A DNA stretch of 64,000 nucleotides. Source: Echinicola rosea. GTDB taxonomy: Bacteria > Bacteroidota > Bacteroidia > Cytophagales > Cyclobacteriaceae. Shown here in pieces: positions 63,307-64,000 of this stretch. The DNA lies in assembly GCF_005281475.1 (NCBI RefSeq), contig NZ_CP040106.1:3624501-3688500 (forward strand), given 5' to 3'. Every line of letters starts with the position of its first letter. The stretch's first letter is position 1. Under the pieces are notes generated by a model. That model was not told the origin of the DNA. It saw only the letters and a list, made by a program, of their open reading frames with translations, and made no database searches. The translations under genes and the position numbers were made by a program.

Positions 63307-63990
63307 ATGAAAAAGCTAATTGCAGAATTTATTGGGACTTTTTGGTTAGTATTGGGTGGCTGCGGTAGTGCAGTACTTGCTGCGGCTTTCCCGGAATTAG
63401 GGATTGGATTTGCTGGCGTAGCTTTAGCGTTTGGTCTTACTGTCTTGACGATGGCCTATGCCATTGGGCATGTTTCAGGTTGTCACTTGAATCCAGCCGT
63501 ATCCATTGGGTTATGGGCAGGGGGAAGGTTCGAAGCCAAGGAATTGCTTCCCTATATCGTGGCACAGGTGCTGGGAGGCATGGTAGCAGCTTCGGTTCTT
63601 TACGTAATTGCTTCGGACAATCCTGCGTTTGTATTGGGGGGCTTTGCAGCAAACGGTTATGGGGAGCATTCTCCCGGTGGATATGGCATGACCGCTGCAT
63701 TGGTGACAGAAGTGGTCATGACTTTTGCCTTCTTATTTGTGATCCTAGGAGCAACGCACACCAAGGCTCCGCAAGGATGGGCTGGGGTGGCCATTGGCTT
63801 ATGCCTGACGCTGATTCACCTGATTAGCATCCCTGTTACCAATACCTCTGTAAACCCTGCCAGGAGCACCAGCCAAGCGATTTTTGTTGGTGATTGGGCT
63901 TTGGGGCAGCTATGGTTGTTTTGGGTGGCTCCGATAGTGGGGGCGATCTTGGCGGGATGGGTGTTTAAGTATTTATCTCCTGAAAAATGA
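63307..63990 (+). CDS. aqpZ: aquaporin Z
   Basis: 227 residues, six membrane helices plus two half-helices. Both NPA motifs are present, at residues 62-64 (GCHLNPAVS) and 183-185 (TSVNPARS), with the selectivity Arg right after the second. Length and the small residues around the pore ([11 protein letters not shown], with His near the filter) fit the water-selective AqpZ branch rather than the glycerol facilitator. Complete; stop at 63988. Confidence 0.94.
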   Translation: MKKLIAEFIGTFWLVLGGCGSAVLAAAFPELGIGFAGVALAFGLTVLTMAYAIGHVSGCHLNPAVSIGLWAGGRFEAKELLPYIVAQVLGGMVAASVLYVIASDNPAFVLGGFAANGYGEHSPGGYGMTAALVTEVVMTFAFLFVILGATHTKAPQGWAGVAIGLCLTLIHLISIPVTNTSVNPARSTSQAIFVGDWALGQLWLFWVAPIVGAILAGWVFKYLSPEK

Positions 63991-64000
63991 ACAATGGAAT

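Noticed and set aside
1..64000. CRISPR arrays, tRNA or rRNA genes, complete insertion sequences
   Set aside because: No regularly spaced short repeats, no cloverleaf with CCA-type end and no transposase frame were found by eye; a tRNA scan would be needed to exclude tRNAs fully.

Overview
The window looks like chromosomal DNA of a pectin-degrading member of the Bacteroidota, most likely order Cytophagales (an Echinicola/Cyclobacterium-like relative). The basis is a SusC/SusD pair, many secreted or lipoprotein carbohydrate enzymes, promoters that fit the Bacteroidota pattern TTTG-N20-TAnnTTTG, few Shine-Dalgarno sites, and A+T-rich spacers with hairpin terminators. This placement is inferred from gene content; no rRNA or tRNA gene is present.

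Layout. 1-3645: the end of a short cytoplasmic-type gene, a small exported protein and an 815-residue exported leucine-rich-repeat protein, all overlapping. 3646-5551: a remnant of cysC, a doubtful small gene and a lipoprotein formylglycine-generating enzyme. 5782-13698: housekeeping genes (DUF1801, small membrane protein, ferritin, kdsB, SugE/Gdx exporter, Crp-family regulator, rsmE, DeaD helicase, citrate synthase). 14019-20315: a minus-strand iron-sulfur operon sufB-sufC-sufD-sufS-sufE-sufT-bacilliredoxin, preceded by an Lrp/AsnC gene. 21473-24292: an exported S9 prolyl-oligopeptidase.

24293-30834 is the accessory region of most interest. Two near-identical blocks of about 0.9 kb each carry a terminator, a spacer and the same lipoprotein N-terminal region, and are followed by different C-terminal domains and different small downstream genes. 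One C-terminal domain is a probable zinc metallopeptidase. A third C-terminal cassette lacks the lipoprotein leader and shares a 240-bp homology block with the first. I read this as a polymorphic lipoprotein toxin/immunity locus that changes its toxin tips by recombination. In both full copies the leader and the body are out of frame at the same run of seven G.

30920-58554 is a pectin utilisation region: uxaB, uxaC and a LacI-type regulator on the minus strand; then on the plus strand GH105 (with an in-frame stop), pectin methylesterase, GH43, GH28, CE12 acetylesterase, a methylesterase-alpha/beta hydrolase fusion, SusC, SusD, a beta-helix surface lipoprotein, two PL1 pectate lyases, a second GH28, a VOC protein and two oxidoreductases. 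Copies of the palindrome GCAATCGATTGC stand before uxaC, before the GH105 gene and before susC, with a weaker copy before lacI, which suggests one LacI-controlled regulon. Outer enzymes would cut and de-esterify homogalacturonan and rhamnogalacturonan, SusCD would import the oligomers, and UxaC/UxaB would start galacturonate catabolism. UxaA, KdgK, KdgA and KduI/KduD are not in the window. 58693-63990 holds a SatD/DUF3307 pair, a formylglycine-dependent sulfatase, an outer-membrane barrel protein and aquaporin Z.
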